DNA of 64,000 nt from Scandinavium goeteborgense (GCF_003935895.2 NZ_CP054057.1:62001-126000); one strand, 5' to 3'. Shown: positions 8,398-18,532, numbered from the stretch's first letter. The notes: generated by a model from the letters alone, not told the origin. Made by a program: numbers and translations.

Positions 8398-11300
8398 TTC
8401 AGTGTGGCGTGGCAACTGGGGACGCCTCAGTATTACCGCACTAATTGCTGCCGCGATCGGATTGGTCATCTGGAAAAAGGGTGATGGGTTCGGACTGACC
8501 AGCAACGGATTAAAGTTGCTGGGGTTTGTGGCGGCGATAATCCTTCTACTGCTCGTTCGTCATGGAAAAACCATCGGCCTTGCAATTAAACAGCAGTGGT
8601 CACGTTTTCAGGCGAAGCGCAAAAATGTGTTACCCGACGATGAAGGTCGCGTCAAACAGACGGCCCCACGCAATGTTACCGTCGCGTCCATACGTGAAGC
8701 CATGCGCACCCTCTATGGCCGTCGCTGGGGCCGCAAAGTCCGCATCCTGCTGATAACCGGCACCGTAGCGGAAGTGGAACAGCTGACCCCTGGCCTGACG
8801 GGACAGCTCTGGCAGGAAGACCGTGGCACATTGTTGCTGTGGGGCGGGGACCTCAATACGCCAGCTGACAGTGGCTGGCTGACCGCGCTGCGAAAACTAC
8901 GCCGTCGTCCGGTGGATGGTCTGGTGTGGGTCACCTCTGCTTTCGACCAGCTTTCAGTGCCCGGTCTGGAGCGACCGCTGCCGGTCCCGTCTGAAAGCAC
9001 CATGGATTCTCTGTCTCATGCCATCAGCGACCGCATGGACGTGCTGGGCTGGACACTCCCGCTGTATGTCTGGTCCCTGCACCCGCGCGCCGGTGAGCCG
9101 GAAGGGCGCATTACGCAGGCGACCGGCTGCCTGTTACCTGCCGGTTGCCGTACCGAAGGACTGGCAGAACAACTCTCTGCTCTGACACCGGATTTGACCT
9201 CGCAGGGTCTGCAGCAAACCTGTGGAGAGGTGAAGCATAATTTCTTACTGGCTCTGGCGGACCAGCTGGTCCGCCAGCCTGACAGCGTGACCGCACCGCT
9301 GTCGGTGATGCTCAATCCGTACCGCCCGCTGCCGCTGGCCGGCATGGTGTTCAGCCAGCCCTCTGCCGGTGCTGAACGTGCCGTGACGCATCACTGGGGG
9401 ATGGATAAACGCTGGGATGTCCTGCCTGATTCTGTTCGTATGCTGCCTGCCGCACTGCGGCCGCGCAAACCGGGTGTTCCATGGCGTAAAGTAATCGCTT
9501 CCCTTGCCGCACTGGCGATGGTCAGCTGGGCGGCCTGGATGGGGATTGCCTATGTCACTAACCGCAGCCAGATTGACGGGGCAGATGTGCAGGCCTCACT
9601 GGCTGCGCAGTCAAATCAGCCGCTGGAACAGCGTCTGCATGCCCTGTCAGAACTCCAGAAAACCCTGGCCCGACTGCAGTACCGCGCTGAGCACGGGGTG
9701 CCGTGGTATGAGCAGGCCGGGCTGAGTCAGAATAATGCGCTACTGGCTGCTCTCTGGCCACGTTACCAGGACAGCGCGTTGCCTCTGCTGCGTGATGCGG
9801 CCGCTGATCATCTGCAGAGACAAATCGGCGCCTTTAACGCGTTACCGCCGGGTAGCCCGCTGCGCGAGCAGATGGCAAAAACCACCTATGACCAGCTCAG
9901 GCTCTACCTGATGCTGGCCCGTCCGGATCATATGGATGCAGCCTGGTTCAGTACTGCACTGCTACAGGACTGGCCAAATCGTCATGGTGTGAAAGACGGT
10001 GTCTGGCAGGGGATGGCTCCATCACTGCTGTCGTTTTACGGTGCGCAGCTGGCGGGTCATCCTCAGTGGCGTCTGCCCGCAGATGAGAGCATGGTCAGCC
10101 AGGCACGTTCGCTACTGGTTCGCCTGATGGGCGTGCGCAACAGCGAGTCCTCCCTGTACCAGAAGATGCTCTCTCAGGTCGCACACCTGTATGTTGATAT
10201 GCGTCTGGATGACATGGCCGGCGACACGGATGCGGCACGTCTGTTCAGTACCTCTGAGGTGGTGCCGGGGATGTTCACCCGTCAGGCCTGGGAGCAGTCT
10301 GTTCAGCCCGCCATCGAGAAAGTAGTGAAGGCGCGCCGGGATGAACTCGACTGGGTGCTGACGGACAGCAAACGTCCGGCGGCATCACAGGATGAAACCT
10401 CCCCGGAAGCGCTGAAGAAGCGTCTGACGGACCGCTACTTTGCGGACTTTGGCGGGGCCTGGCTGGATTTCCTCAACAGCCTGCGCTGGAACCAGGCGGC
10501 CACGCTGTCGGACTCGATTGACCAGCTGACCCTGATGGCTGACGTACGCCAGTCGCCTCTGGTGGCGTTGATGAACACCCTGAACGTGCAGGGGCGCACC
10601 GGACAGACGGGTGAAGCGATTTCTGACTCACTGGTGAAATCGGCGAAGAATCTGCTGGGTGGGGATGACAAAGATACGATTGACCAGAGCGCCGGCGTTC
10701 ACGGGCCACTGGATGCCACCTTTGGCCCGCTCCTGGCGCTGATGGACAAGAGTCGCAGCGGAGCCGACGCGCAAAGCCTGCAGTCCTTCCTGACCCGGGT
10801 CACGCAGGTGCGTCTGCGCCTGCAGCAGGTAACCAATGCTGCCGACCCGCAGGCCATGACCCAGACCCTTGCCCAGACGGTATTCCAGGGTAAGGCGGTC
10901 GACCTGACCGAAACCCGTGACTATGGCAGTCTGATTGCCGCTGGCCTCGGTCAGGAGTGGAGCGGTTTTGGTCAGACGGTCTTTGTGAATCCCATGGAAC
11001 AGGCCTGGCAGCAGGTGCTGACCCCGGCGGCCGACAGCCTCAATACGCAATGGCAGCAGGCGGTGGTCAGCGAGTGGAACAGTGCCTTTGGTGGTCGCTA
11101 TCCGTTCAGTAACAGCAGCAGCGACGTTTCCCTGCCGCTGCTCGCTAAATACCTCAATGCCGATTCCGGGCGTATCGCGCAGTTCCTGCAGACCCGTCTC
11201 AAAGGTGTTCTGCACCGGGAAGGCAATCACTGGGTGCCGGACAGCATCAATTCACAAGGACTGACCTTTAACCCGGCCTTCCTCAATGCCATCAACACCC

Positions 11301-11797
11301 TGAGTCATATCTCGGATGTGGCCTTCACCGAAGGCAATGCCGGCATGAACTTTGAGCTGCGTCCGGGCACTGCCGCCGGGGTGATGCAGACGGACATGAT
11401 TATCGACAGCCAGAAACTGACTTACGTAAACCAGCTGCCAGCGTGGAAGCGCTTTTCGTGGCCTGCGGATACCGAGGCCCCCGGCGCTAACCTGAGCTGG
11501 ATAAGTACGCAGGCGGGTACCCGCCAGTATGCAGATATTCCCGGTGCCTGGGGGTGGATACGCCTGCTCGACACGGCGGCGGTCAAGGCTTATCCGGGTG
11601 TCGGTAGCAGCTACAGCCTGAGCTGGAATGCACAGGACGGACGCGCGCTGAATTACACCCTGCGAACAGAAGCAGGAGAGGGGCCTCTTGCGCTGCTGAA
11701 GCTGCGTCACTTCCGTTTGCCGGAGACCATTTTCAGCACTGCCGGTGCGGCACCGACAGACCGGGTTGCCAGCGCGGGCACCGGGGAGGATTACTGA
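8384..11797 (+). CDS. tssM: T6SS inner-membrane complex protein TssM (IcmF family)
   Basis: 1137 residues. TssM spans the inner membrane and, with TssL and TssJ, forms the membrane channel. Two hydrophobic segments occur in the first ~55 residues and a third at about 369-392 (ASLAALAMVSWAAWMGIAYV), after which a long periplasmic domain follows, matching the family layout. The cytoplasmic part reads RILLITGTVAEVEQLTPG where many homologues have a GxxGxGKT Walker A loop, so this version should not bind nucleotide in the usual way. It overlaps the preceding gene by 14 bp and abuts tssA (stop and start share one base). Confidence 0.92.
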   Translation: MAKDSSVWRGNWGRLSITALIAAAIGLVIWKKGDGFGLTSNGLKLLGFVAAIILLLLVRHGKTIGLAIKQQWSRFQAKRKNVLPDDEGRVKQTAPRNVTVASIREAMRTLYGRRWGRKVRILLITGTVAEVEQLTPGLTGQLWQEDRGTLLLWGGDLNTPADSGWLTALRKLRRRPVDGLVWVTSAFDQLSVPGLERPLPVPSESTMDSLSHAISDRMDVLGWTLPLYVWSLHPRAGEPEGRITQATGCLLPAGCRTEGLAEQLSALTPDLTSQGLQQTCGEVKHNFLLALADQLVRQPDSVTAPLSVMLNPYRPLPLAGMVFSQPSAGAERAVTHHWGMDKRWDVLPDSVRMLPAALRPRKPGVPWRKVIASLAALAMVSWAAWMGIAYVTNRSQIDGADVQASLAAQSNQPLEQRLHALSELQKTLARLQYRAEHGVPWYEQAGLSQNNALLAALWPRYQDSALPLLRDAAADHLQRQIGAFNALPPGSPLREQMAKTTYDQLRLYLMLARPDHMDAAWFSTALLQDWPNRHGVKDGVWQGMAPSLLSFYGAQLAGHPQWRLPADESMVSQARSLLVRLMGVRNSESSLYQKMLSQVAHLYVDMRLDDMAGDTDAARLFSTSEVVPGMFTRQAWEQSVQPAIEKVVKARRDELDWVLTDSKRPAASQDETSPEALKKRLTDRYFADFGGAWLDFLNSLRWNQAATLSDSIDQLTLMADVRQSPLVALMNTLNVQGRTGQTGEAISDSLVKSAKNLLGGDDKDTIDQSAGVHGPLDATFGPLLALMDKSRSGADAQSLQSFLTRVTQVRLRLQQVTNAADPQAMTQTLAQTVFQGKAVDLTETRDYGSLIAAGLGQEWSGFGQTVFVNPMEQAWQQVLTPAADSLNTQWQQAVVSEWNSAFGGRYPFSNSSSDVSLPLLAKYLNADSGRIAQFLQTRLKGVLHREGNHWVPDSINSQGLTFNPAFLNAINTLSHISDVAFTEGNAGMNFELRPGTAAGVMQTDMIIDSQKLTYVNQLPAWKRFSWPADTEAPGANLSWISTQAGTRQYADIPGAWGWIRLLDTAAVKAYPGVGSSYSLSWNAQDGRALNYTLRTEAGEGPLALLKLRHFRLPETIFSTAGAAPTDRVASAGTGEDY

Positions 11798-13392
11798 TGA
11801 GCAACCTGAGCGTATTACTCAGCGCCTGCCAGCAAGAAGAAACGACGCTGCTGCCAATCACCCGGGAGCGGGTGGCGCAGTGGGACAGCTGGCTGCAGCC
11901 GTTGTCAGAGGCATCCCCCGCCGGGGATGACCCGGGCTACGACGATGACTTCCAGCAGATGCGCGAAGAGGTCAACAAACTCTCCGGTGCGGATACGGAA
12001 CTCATCTGCCAGCTGGCGGAAAAGCTGCTCACCGGTACGGCGAAAGACATTCGGGTGGCGACGTACTATTGCTGGGCAAAACTGCACCGCGAGGGTGAGC
12101 ATGGCCTGGCTGACGGGCTTGAACTCCTGGCGGGACTCCTTGAGCGCTTTGGTGCCCAACTGCATCCACAACGTGACCGCAGCCGCAAGGCGGCGCTGGA
12201 ATGGCTGGCAGGCTCCCGCATGTCCGACAGCCTGTCGCTGTACCCGGAAGTGGTCCGGGAAGAGGCGGTGCGCACCCTCGGTGCGTTAGTACTGATAGCA
12301 CAACTCACAGAAAATGAGTCCGATGAAACCCGTCCCGAACTCAATGGGTTGTACGGTGTGCTGGAGAGTCGGCTGCAGAAAGCCGGTGGCGTGGATGCGG
12401 TCGTGCCCCAGAACGCCAGCCACAGTGAACCGCCGTCCACGGTACGTCACAGTGACGCCCCGTCCACCGGGCGTATTACCTCCGGCCAGGATTTGCTCAC
12501 CCAGGCGCGCACCTTCGCCGAATACCTGCGTGAACAGCCTGACGGCTGGCTGTCAGCCCATCACCTGATGAAAAGTCTGCGCCACGATACGCTGCATGCC
12601 ATTCCTGCCCCGGATGCGCAGGGCCGCACGCGTATCGAGCCGCCAAGAGCGGACCAGCGGGCGTTACTCAAACGCCTTTACCTGCAGCAGAACTGGAGTG
12701 AAATGCTCGAGACCGCTGACAGCACCTTTTCCCGCGGGGCCAACCATCTGTGGCTGGATTTGCAGTGGTATATCCACCAGGCCCTGATGAAGTCCGGGCA
12801 GGTCACGCTGGCGGACATTGTGACCGATGACCTGAAAGGCCTGCTGAGCCGCTTGTCAGGGCTGGAGACGCTGGCGTTCAGTGACGGCACGCCGTTTGCG
12901 GACGAAGTGACGCTGAACTGGATCCAGCAGAGCGTGCTGGACACCGTCGGCGGTTGGGGTGATGACACACCATCAGCCCCGGTCACCTCTGGTAACGACG
13001 ATATTCTGGCACTGGAGCCGGAAGCCGTGGCACTGGCCGACAGCGAAGGCCCGGAGGCGGCGCTGACCTGGCTCCAGACCCGGCCCGGCATCACCGGCAC
13101 ACGCCAGCAATGGCTGTTGCGGCTGCTGATGGGCCGCATTGCTGAGCAGTACGGTAAAAATGACCTGGCGGTACACCTGTTTGCAGAGCTGGGCGAGCGC
13201 GCAAGAGAAGTGACCCTCAGTCAGTGGGAGCCAGAGCTGTTGTTTGAGGTCCAGGCCCGTCATCTGAAACTCCTGCGCCTGAAAGCCGGTCGTAGTGAGG
13301 CTGATAAGGCACGACTCACGCCGGTGATGGATCAGCTGCTGGCCAGTCTGATTGCGGTCGACCCCGCTCGCGCCGCTGTTCTCTGTAGTTAA
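11797..13392 (+). CDS. tssA: T6SS protein TssA
   Basis: 531 residues. TssA organises baseplate docking and sheath/tube polymerisation. The N-terminal ~130 residues form an ImpA_N domain (DDPGYDDDFQQMREEVNKLS, then VATYYCWAKL and GLADGLELLAGLL). A proline/serine-rich linker around residues 205-230 leads to a helical C-terminal region rich in leucine and arginine that ends DPARAAVLCS. The length is typical of long TssA proteins. The ATG overlaps the tssM stop codon by one base, indicating translational coupling. Confidence 0.9.
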   Translation: MSNLSVLLSACQQEETTLLPITRERVAQWDSWLQPLSEASPAGDDPGYDDDFQQMREEVNKLSGADTELICQLAEKLLTGTAKDIRVATYYCWAKLHREGEHGLADGLELLAGLLERFGAQLHPQRDRSRKAALEWLAGSRMSDSLSLYPEVVREEAVRTLGALVLIAQLTENESDETRPELNGLYGVLESRLQKAGGVDAVVPQNASHSEPPSTVRHSDAPSTGRITSGQDLLTQARTFAEYLREQPDGWLSAHHLMKSLRHDTLHAIPAPDAQGRTRIEPPRADQRALLKRLYLQQNWSEMLETADSTFSRGANHLWLDLQWYIHQALMKSGQVTLADIVTDDLKGLLSRLSGLETLAFSDGTPFADEVTLNWIQQSVLDTVGGWGDDTPSAPVTSGNDDILALEPEAVALADSEGPEAALTWLQTRPGITGTRQQWLLRLLMGRIAEQYGKNDLAVHLFAELGERAREVTLSQWEPELLFEVQARHLKLLRLKAGRSEADKARLTPVMDQLLASLIAVDPARAAVLCS

Positions 13393-13421
13393 CTGTTCGT
13401 TTTAAAAAAGGTGAACTTGGG

Positions 13422-13988
13422 GTGTTTCGATTAACTTCATGGAGCATTTGTCTGGCTCTCATTGTTCGTTCAACTGTATTGTTTGCTGCGCCAGATGCAG
13501 GTTCGGTGGCTGCAAGAAAAGCGGTCATCTATTCATTATCAAAGGCATTACTCTGTCAGCGCTCTGATGGAATAAGCCTTGCAGGAAATAATAAAAGCGA
13601 TAGTACTTTGAAGAAAGCTGGTGCTTCTATAGTTTTTGGTGATGACGATATATATAACAATTTTACTTACAGTTTTGCAGAACCATTATTGATAGAAGAA
13701 AACAACATATACAACGTCCAGCAAAACGTGGGTGAGGGCGGTGCTGTTTTGTTTGCTGAGGCTAAGGGCGATATGATCACTCTTGTTAAAAATCTAGGAG
13801 CCAAACCTACAAACGAAGACGAATGGCTGGGCATGGAGAATGTTCTCTTCGTTAAACCAGTTAAGAGCAGCAATAGCCAAGTCGATGATACAGAAAGTTA
13901 TGATGGTGAGATAGTCATCGGACAAAGTCCTGAGCAAAAGCAATCAGGGCGATTCATCTATGGGTGCATCCAGAAAATGGAATTTTGA
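13422..13988 (+). CDS. Orphan periplasmic protein inside the T6SS operon
   Basis: 188 residues from a GTG at 13422; the first ~22 residues (ending FAAPDAG) make a good signal peptide. The mature protein has two cysteines and no catalytic motif that I recognise. It is AT-rich in contrast to the tssA and tssF genes on either side, and is followed by 217 bp of AT-rich non-coding DNA, so it looks like an inserted gene. An unpaired immunity protein for an effector encoded elsewhere is one possibility. The start codon is uncertain. Confidence 0.5.
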   Translation: MFRLTSWSICLALIVRSTVLFAAPDAGSVAARKAVIYSLSKALLCQRSDGISLAGNNKSDSTLKKAGASIVFGDDDIYNNFTYSFAEPLLIEENNIYNVQQNVGEGGAVLFAEAKGDMITLVKNLGAKPTNEDEWLGMENVLFVKPVKSSNSQVDDTESYDGEIVIGQSPEQKQSGRFIYGCIQKMEF

Positions 13989-14205
13989 TATGACTAAGGA
14001 ATTTATCGCTGTTATTTTTTTGCGTGAGTTAATCAGGTTTTTAAGTCTTCAAAATCAGAAAGGTTTACTTGTATTGATTGTTCTGAATGAGATTGTTTGT
14101 TCCATAGCAGGATTCCGACTTTAGCATAAAAGAGTGAAGTCTTGTTGGAATAAGTTTTTATTAATTTAAGACCATGGAACATGGTTCGTTAAGGCATATT
14201 GTTGA

Positions 14206-15969
14206 ATGGAAGATTTAACCCTGCGTTATTACGACGCGGAATTGCGCTACCTCCGTGAAGCAGCCAAAGAGTTCGCACAGACCCACCCTGACCGGGCCGC
14301 GATGCTGGACCTGGATAAAGCGGGCACCCCCGACCCGTATGTTGAACGCCTGTTTGAAGGCTTCGCTTTCTCGATGGGCCGTCTGCGCGAGAAAATTGAT
14401 GACGACCTGCCGGAACTGACCGAGGGGCTGGTCAGCATGCTCTGGCCACACTACCTGCGTACCATTCCGTCACTTTCGGTGGTGGCGTTCACGCCCGCGC
14501 TTCAGGCCGTGAAAATGGCGGAAGTGATGCCTGCAGGGATTGAAGTGTACTCCCGACCGGTGGGGCCGAAAAATACCGTCTGTCGCTACCGCACGACCCA
14601 GGATGTGATGCTCAATCCGCTCAGTGTTTCGGGTGTCACCATGACCACCGAACCGGACGGACGCTCGCTCCTGCGCATGCGCTTTGCCTGCAGCACACAG
14701 GCGGACTGGTCCCATGCTGACCTCAGTCACCTGAGCCTGTATCTCGGGGCGGATGCGCCGGTCAGCAGTCAGCTGCACCTGATGCTGACCAAGCGGCAGG
14801 CGGCGCTGTACATGCGTTTACCCGGGCAGACTGACCGTATCCGCCTTGACGGGTATTTTTCCCCGGGCGGGTTTGCTGAAGAGGACGGCTTGTGGCCTAA
14901 AGGCGATACCGCCTTCAGCGGCTATCAGCTGCTGCTGGAGTACTTCACCTTCCGGGACAAGTTTATGTTTGTCCATCTCAATGGCCTGGACGGTATTACG
15001 CCGCCCGCCGGGGCGGAGTACTTCGATATTGAAGTCGTGTTCAGTACGCCCTGGCCATCAGACCTGCCGGTCACCGATGACGCGGTTCGTCTTCACTGCG
15101 TGCCGGTGATTAACCTGTTCACCCTGGAAGCAGACCCGCTCACCATCACCGGGCTTGAAAGCGAATATCTGCTGCGACCTAAACGACTGCAGGACGGACA
15201 CACCGAGATTTATGCCGTCGACTCAGTCACGGGCTCAAACCGGACCCGTGATGCGGAGTATGTGCCGTTCAGCAGCTTCCGGCATAAAGGCGGCATGATG
15301 CGCCGTCAGGCACCACCGCGTTACTACCACACCCGCGTGAAACGCAGTGTGACCGGGCTGTATGACACCTGGCTTATTCTGGGTGGTCACCAGTGGGAAG
15401 ATGACCGGATGTTTGAGCGTGAAGCCGTCTCGCTGCAAATCACCGGCACCAACGGCCAGTTACCGCGCCGGGCACTCCAGAGTACGCTCCTTGACCGCTG
15501 TGAACAGGTGGTGCAGGCCCCGTTAACGGTCAGAAACCTCTGCAAGCCTACACTGCCGGTCTATCCCCCTGCAGAAGACCGTTTTCACTGGCGGGTGCTG
15601 AGTCACCTTGGCTCCGGTTTCCTCAACATGATGAGCACCGCCGAAGTGCTGCGCGGGACCCTGGCGCTGTATAACTGGCAGGAAGATGAACTCAATAACC
15701 GCCGGCTGGAGGCTATTCAGCAGGTGACCCATCATCGTCTTCAGCGTTTTGAGCAAGGGTACTTACTCCGGGGGCTGGACATCGAAGTCACCCTCGACAG
15801 CAACGGTTTCACCGGGGAAGGGGACATTCACCTGTTTGGCGAAATGCTCAACCGGTTCTTTGGCCTCTATGCCGACATGAACCAGTTTAACCAGCTCACC
15901 CTTATTGTTCAGCCAGAAGGAAAGTGCATCCGGTGGAAAGAGAATCACAGTCCGCGCCTGCCCGGCTGA
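14206..15969 (+). CDS. tssF: T6SS baseplate subunit TssF (ImpG/VasA)
   Basis: 587 residues, the normal length. TssF is a wedge component of the T6SS baseplate. The N-terminus MEDLTLRYYDAELRYLREA and the following FAQTHPDRAAMLDL are characteristic of the family, as is VERLFEGFAFSMGRL at about residues 46-60. The gene opens a new GC-rich block after a 217-bp AT-rich gap, so a local promoter may lie in that gap. Its 3' end overlaps tssG by 46 bp. Confidence 0.95.
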   Translation: MEDLTLRYYDAELRYLREAAKEFAQTHPDRAAMLDLDKAGTPDPYVERLFEGFAFSMGRLREKIDDDLPELTEGLVSMLWPHYLRTIPSLSVVAFTPALQAVKMAEVMPAGIEVYSRPVGPKNTVCRYRTTQDVMLNPLSVSGVTMTTEPDGRSLLRMRFACSTQADWSHADLSHLSLYLGADAPVSSQLHLMLTKRQAALYMRLPGQTDRIRLDGYFSPGGFAEEDGLWPKGDTAFSGYQLLLEYFTFRDKFMFVHLNGLDGITPPAGAEYFDIEVVFSTPWPSDLPVTDDAVRLHCVPVINLFTLEADPLTITGLESEYLLRPKRLQDGHTEIYAVDSVTGSNRTRDAEYVPFSSFRHKGGMMRRQAPPRYYHTRVKRSVTGLYDTWLILGGHQWEDDRMFEREAVSLQITGTNGQLPRRALQSTLLDRCEQVVQAPLTVRNLCKPTLPVYPPAEDRFHWRVLSHLGSGFLNMMSTAEVLRGTLALYNWQEDELNNRRLEAIQQVTHHRLQRFEQGYLLRGLDIEVTLDSNGFTGEGDIHLFGEMLNRFFGLYADMNQFNQLTLIVQPEGKCIRWKENHSPRLPG

Positions 15970-17027
15970 CAGAGCAGTTACGGCAGTACCTGCCGTACAT
16001 GAACTTTTATCGTTTCTGCCAGTTACTGGAGCAGAGCCAGCCGGATAAGCCGGTCATTGGCAGTAGCTGGCAGGTCCGTCATGAGCCGGTGCGCTTCCGG
16101 CCTCATCCGGGAATGGGCTTCCCGGTCTCGGAAATCAAAGCGCTGGAGCCGGCGGAACATCCGCATCTGCCGCCCACGGTACGAGTCACCTTTATGGGAC
16201 TCTACGGTGTCGAGTCGCCGCTGCCCACGCACTACATCGATGACATCACCCAGCGGCGGGAAGGCTATGAAGCCACGGCGGACTTTCTCGATATTTTCAA
16301 CCACCGGCTGATTGCCCAGTACTACCGCATCTGGCGTAAATATTCGTATCCGGCGAGCTTCGAAGCGGGTGGCAAGGACAATATCTCGCAGTACCTGTTG
16401 GGGCTGGCGGGACTCGGGATTGACGGCTGCACGGACAGTATCGCGGCGCCTGCTTCACGCTTTCTGGCATTGTTGCCGGTGATGTTACTCCCGGGGCGCA
16501 CCGCGGAAGGGATGGCCTCGCTGGTGCGCCTGCTGGCCCCGAACACACAAGCGAAAATCTGGCATCACGACAAACGCCGTGTTCCGCTGAAAAAGCCACT
16601 GACCATGAGTGTCAGCCAGCCTGTCACCCTGACCAGCCGGCCGGTGATGGGGAACTATGCCACCGATGTGAATAGCCAGGTACTGATGCGGCTGTCCACC
16701 ACCGACCCGGATGAAGTGCAGGGCTGGCTTCCGGGAGGCGAACTGCACGCGGACCTGATGGCACTGCTGCATGTGTACCTCGGGGCTCGTCTTGATGTGC
16801 GACTGCAGCTGTGCGTGGACCGAAGCCTGCTGCCTGACGCGACGATGAGCAGCAAACCTGAAGCCGGTGCGGTACAGCTGGGCCGCACCGCCGTGATGCG
16901 GCCGCTGAATGCAGCAAAAACAACAACACACCCCAAAACAATCATCATCAACCTGGGCCGCTATGAGCGCGTTCAGGAACATATTCACCGCAGGGAGACC
17001 GATGAAGATGGCGACTACCGCTGGTAA
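15924..17027 (+). CDS. tssG: T6SS baseplate subunit TssG (ImpH)
   Basis: 367 residues, starting from a GTG inside tssF; family similarity begins at NFYRFCQLLEQSQP. TssG pairs with TssF in the baseplate wedge. Recognisable features are the PVRFRPHPGMGFPVSEI segment and YGVESPLPTHYIDDI at about residues 95-110. The C-terminus ends just beyond the start of tssJ, so three consecutive genes overlap. The 46-bp overlap with tssF is long; a later start would shorten it, but I see no better ATG before the conserved region. Confidence 0.93.
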   Translation: MHPVERESQSAPARLTEQLRQYLPYMNFYRFCQLLEQSQPDKPVIGSSWQVRHEPVRFRPHPGMGFPVSEIKALEPAEHPHLPPTVRVTFMGLYGVESPLPTHYIDDITQRREGYEATADFLDIFNHRLIAQYYRIWRKYSYPASFEAGGKDNISQYLLGLAGLGIDGCTDSIAAPASRFLALLPVMLLPGRTAEGMASLVRLLAPNTQAKIWHHDKRRVPLKKPLTMSVSQPVTLTSRPVMGNYATDVNSQVLMRLSTTDPDEVQGWLPGGELHADLMALLHVYLGARLDVRLQLCVDRSLLPDATMSSKPEAGAVQLGRTAVMRPLNAAKTTTHPKTIIINLGRYERVQEHIHRRETDEDGDYRW

Positions 17028-17544
17028 ATTCCCTCTGGTGGCACTGACTGCCGGCATCACACTGATGCTGACCGGTTGTGGGCTGACCCAGAGCGTCAGC
17101 GACGGCACCGTCGCTGTGACCAAATCGATTTTTTATAAGCAGATAAAGACCGTGCACCTGGATATCCGGGCCCGTGAGGCCGTGAACAGCAATGCCGGTG
17201 GCGCGGCATTATCCACTGTGGTGAGGGTGTATCAGCTCAAAGACCGCAAGACCTTCGACAGTACGGACTATCCATCCCTGTTTAAGGCTGACAGCCAGGC
17301 CATCAAAGCAGACCTCGTGGCAGAGAAAGACATTCGCCTGCAGCCGGGCGGAGCCGTGACGGTCGATATGCCGATGGATGAAAAGGCGCAGTATGTGGCG
17401 GTGGCCGGGATGTTTATGTCGCCGGACCAGGTGAACAACACCTGGCGCGTGGTGCTGAGCCGGGACGACCTCGATCCGGATAAAGCCCGGGTAATTGAGG
17501 CCGGTAACAACCGCCTGATCCTGAAGGCGCTGAAAGATGAGTGA
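17002..17544 (+). CDS. tssJ: T6SS outer-membrane lipoprotein TssJ
   Basis: 180 residues from the ATG at 17002; an open frame reaches 16909 but only overlaps tssG. The signal has a basic start, a hydrophobic core and the lipobox LTGC at about residues 21-24, then GLTQSVSDGTVAVTKS typical of TssJ. TssJ anchors the TssLM complex to the outer membrane. It overlaps tssG by 26 bp and tssE by 8 bp, part of a tight cluster. Confidence 0.92.
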   Translation: MKMATTAGKFPLVALTAGITLMLTGCGLTQSVSDGTVAVTKSIFYKQIKTVHLDIRAREAVNSNAGGAALSTVVRVYQLKDRKTFDSTDYPSLFKADSQAIKADLVAEKDIRLQPGGAVTVDMPMDEKAQYVAVAGMFMSPDQVNNTWRVVLSRDDLDPDKARVIEAGNNRLILKALKDE

Positions 17545-17989
17545 GTCACCGCGTCCATCGCTGTATGAAGCCCTGTTTGGCAACTTCACCGGCGGTCTCG
17601 ATCTTCACCTGGTCAGCGAACAGAACCAGACCATCCTGTCGGTGCTGGACAATATGCAGCGTATTCTGAACTGCCGGGCAGGGACACTGGCGCATTTGCC
17701 CGACTATGGCCTGCCGGATATGACCAAAATCCTGCAGGGAATGCCGGGAGCGGCCCATGAACTGATGGGAGCCTTATCGACTGTGTTGCTCAAATACGAA
17801 CCACGGCTGAAGAAAATTGATGTGGTACTGCTTGAGCAGAATATTCCCGGTGAGCTGCGCTATGCCATCGATGCCGAACTGAAGGGCATTGGTCTGGTGC
17901 GCTACGGTACCGAATTTATGCCCGAAGGCCGCGTACTGATACGCCATCTCAGGCAGCAACAATACATGGATGCTCAGGCCCGATTTTAA
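17537..17989 (+). CDS. tssE: T6SS baseplate protein TssE (gp25-like)
   Basis: 150 residues with the lysozyme-like gp25 fold family signature: ILNCRAGTLAHLPDYGLPD at about residues 38-56, followed by a helical segment and a C-terminal strand pattern. TssE joins the sheath to the baseplate. The gene overlaps tssJ by 8 bp and is followed by a 21-bp gap to the next ORF. Confidence 0.94.
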   Translation: MSESPRPSLYEALFGNFTGGLDLHLVSEQNQTILSVLDNMQRILNCRAGTLAHLPDYGLPDMTKILQGMPGAAHELMGALSTVLLKYEPRLKKIDVVLLEQNIPGELRYAIDAELKGIGLVRYGTEFMPEGRVLIRHLRQQQYMDAQARF

Positions 17990-18010
17990 TCTCCTTACGG
18001 AAAGTGAAGC

Positions 18011-18484
18011 ATGTCAGCAAAAGCGCAATTTCTGCAAAAACTACAGGACCAGCAGCCCCGCACTGTTGCCTTTGATACGAAGGCTGAAGCCGATATTGCG
18101 GCCTTTCGCCAGCGCATAAGCCTGCTTCAGGCGTCAATGGAAACATGGCTGGCCGGAACAGAGGTCCGCACTGAAACCACAAATACATCCCTGGTTGAAT
18201 TCCTGATTGGCGGCAGCGCATTTTCCGTCCCGGGTATCATCCTGCACTATCAGCAGCGGAGTATCCGGTTTACGCCCATTTTTCTGTACGGGCAGGGCGT
18301 CACCGGGTGTGTTGAAGTTTGCCTGTGCACAGCGGACAACATTCAGCCATTGTATCGCCTGTTTATGCGCAGAGGTGGGTGTGACGAGTGGACCTGGAGT
18401 CCGGCCGGGACGCTCAACGCGAAACAAGTGCAATTTGATGAAGAGGCGTTCTTTACGATGATAGCCCCTTTGCTTCCTGAGTAG
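18011..18484 (+). CDS. Small T6SS-linked protein of unknown function
   Basis: 157 residues, no signal peptide and no membrane segment. A purine-rich ribosome-binding site (GGAAAG) lies just before the ATG. The N-terminal third is charged and helical, the rest alternates hydrophobic and polar residues and contains three cysteines. I do not recognise the family. Its position between tssE and vasL, on the same strand and with short gaps, makes it a likely accessory T6SS gene. Confidence 0.6.
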   Translation: MSAKAQFLQKLQDQQPRTVAFDTKAEADIAAFRQRISLLQASMETWLAGTEVRTETTNTSLVEFLIGGSAFSVPGIILHYQQRSIRFTPIFLYGQGVTGCVEVCLCTADNIQPLYRLFMRRGGCDEWTWSPAGTLNAKQVQFDEEAFFTMIAPLLPE

Positions 18485-18532
18485 CCACCGCATCTGAACC
18501 AGACTCTCCACCCTACCCACGGACGACCAGAC

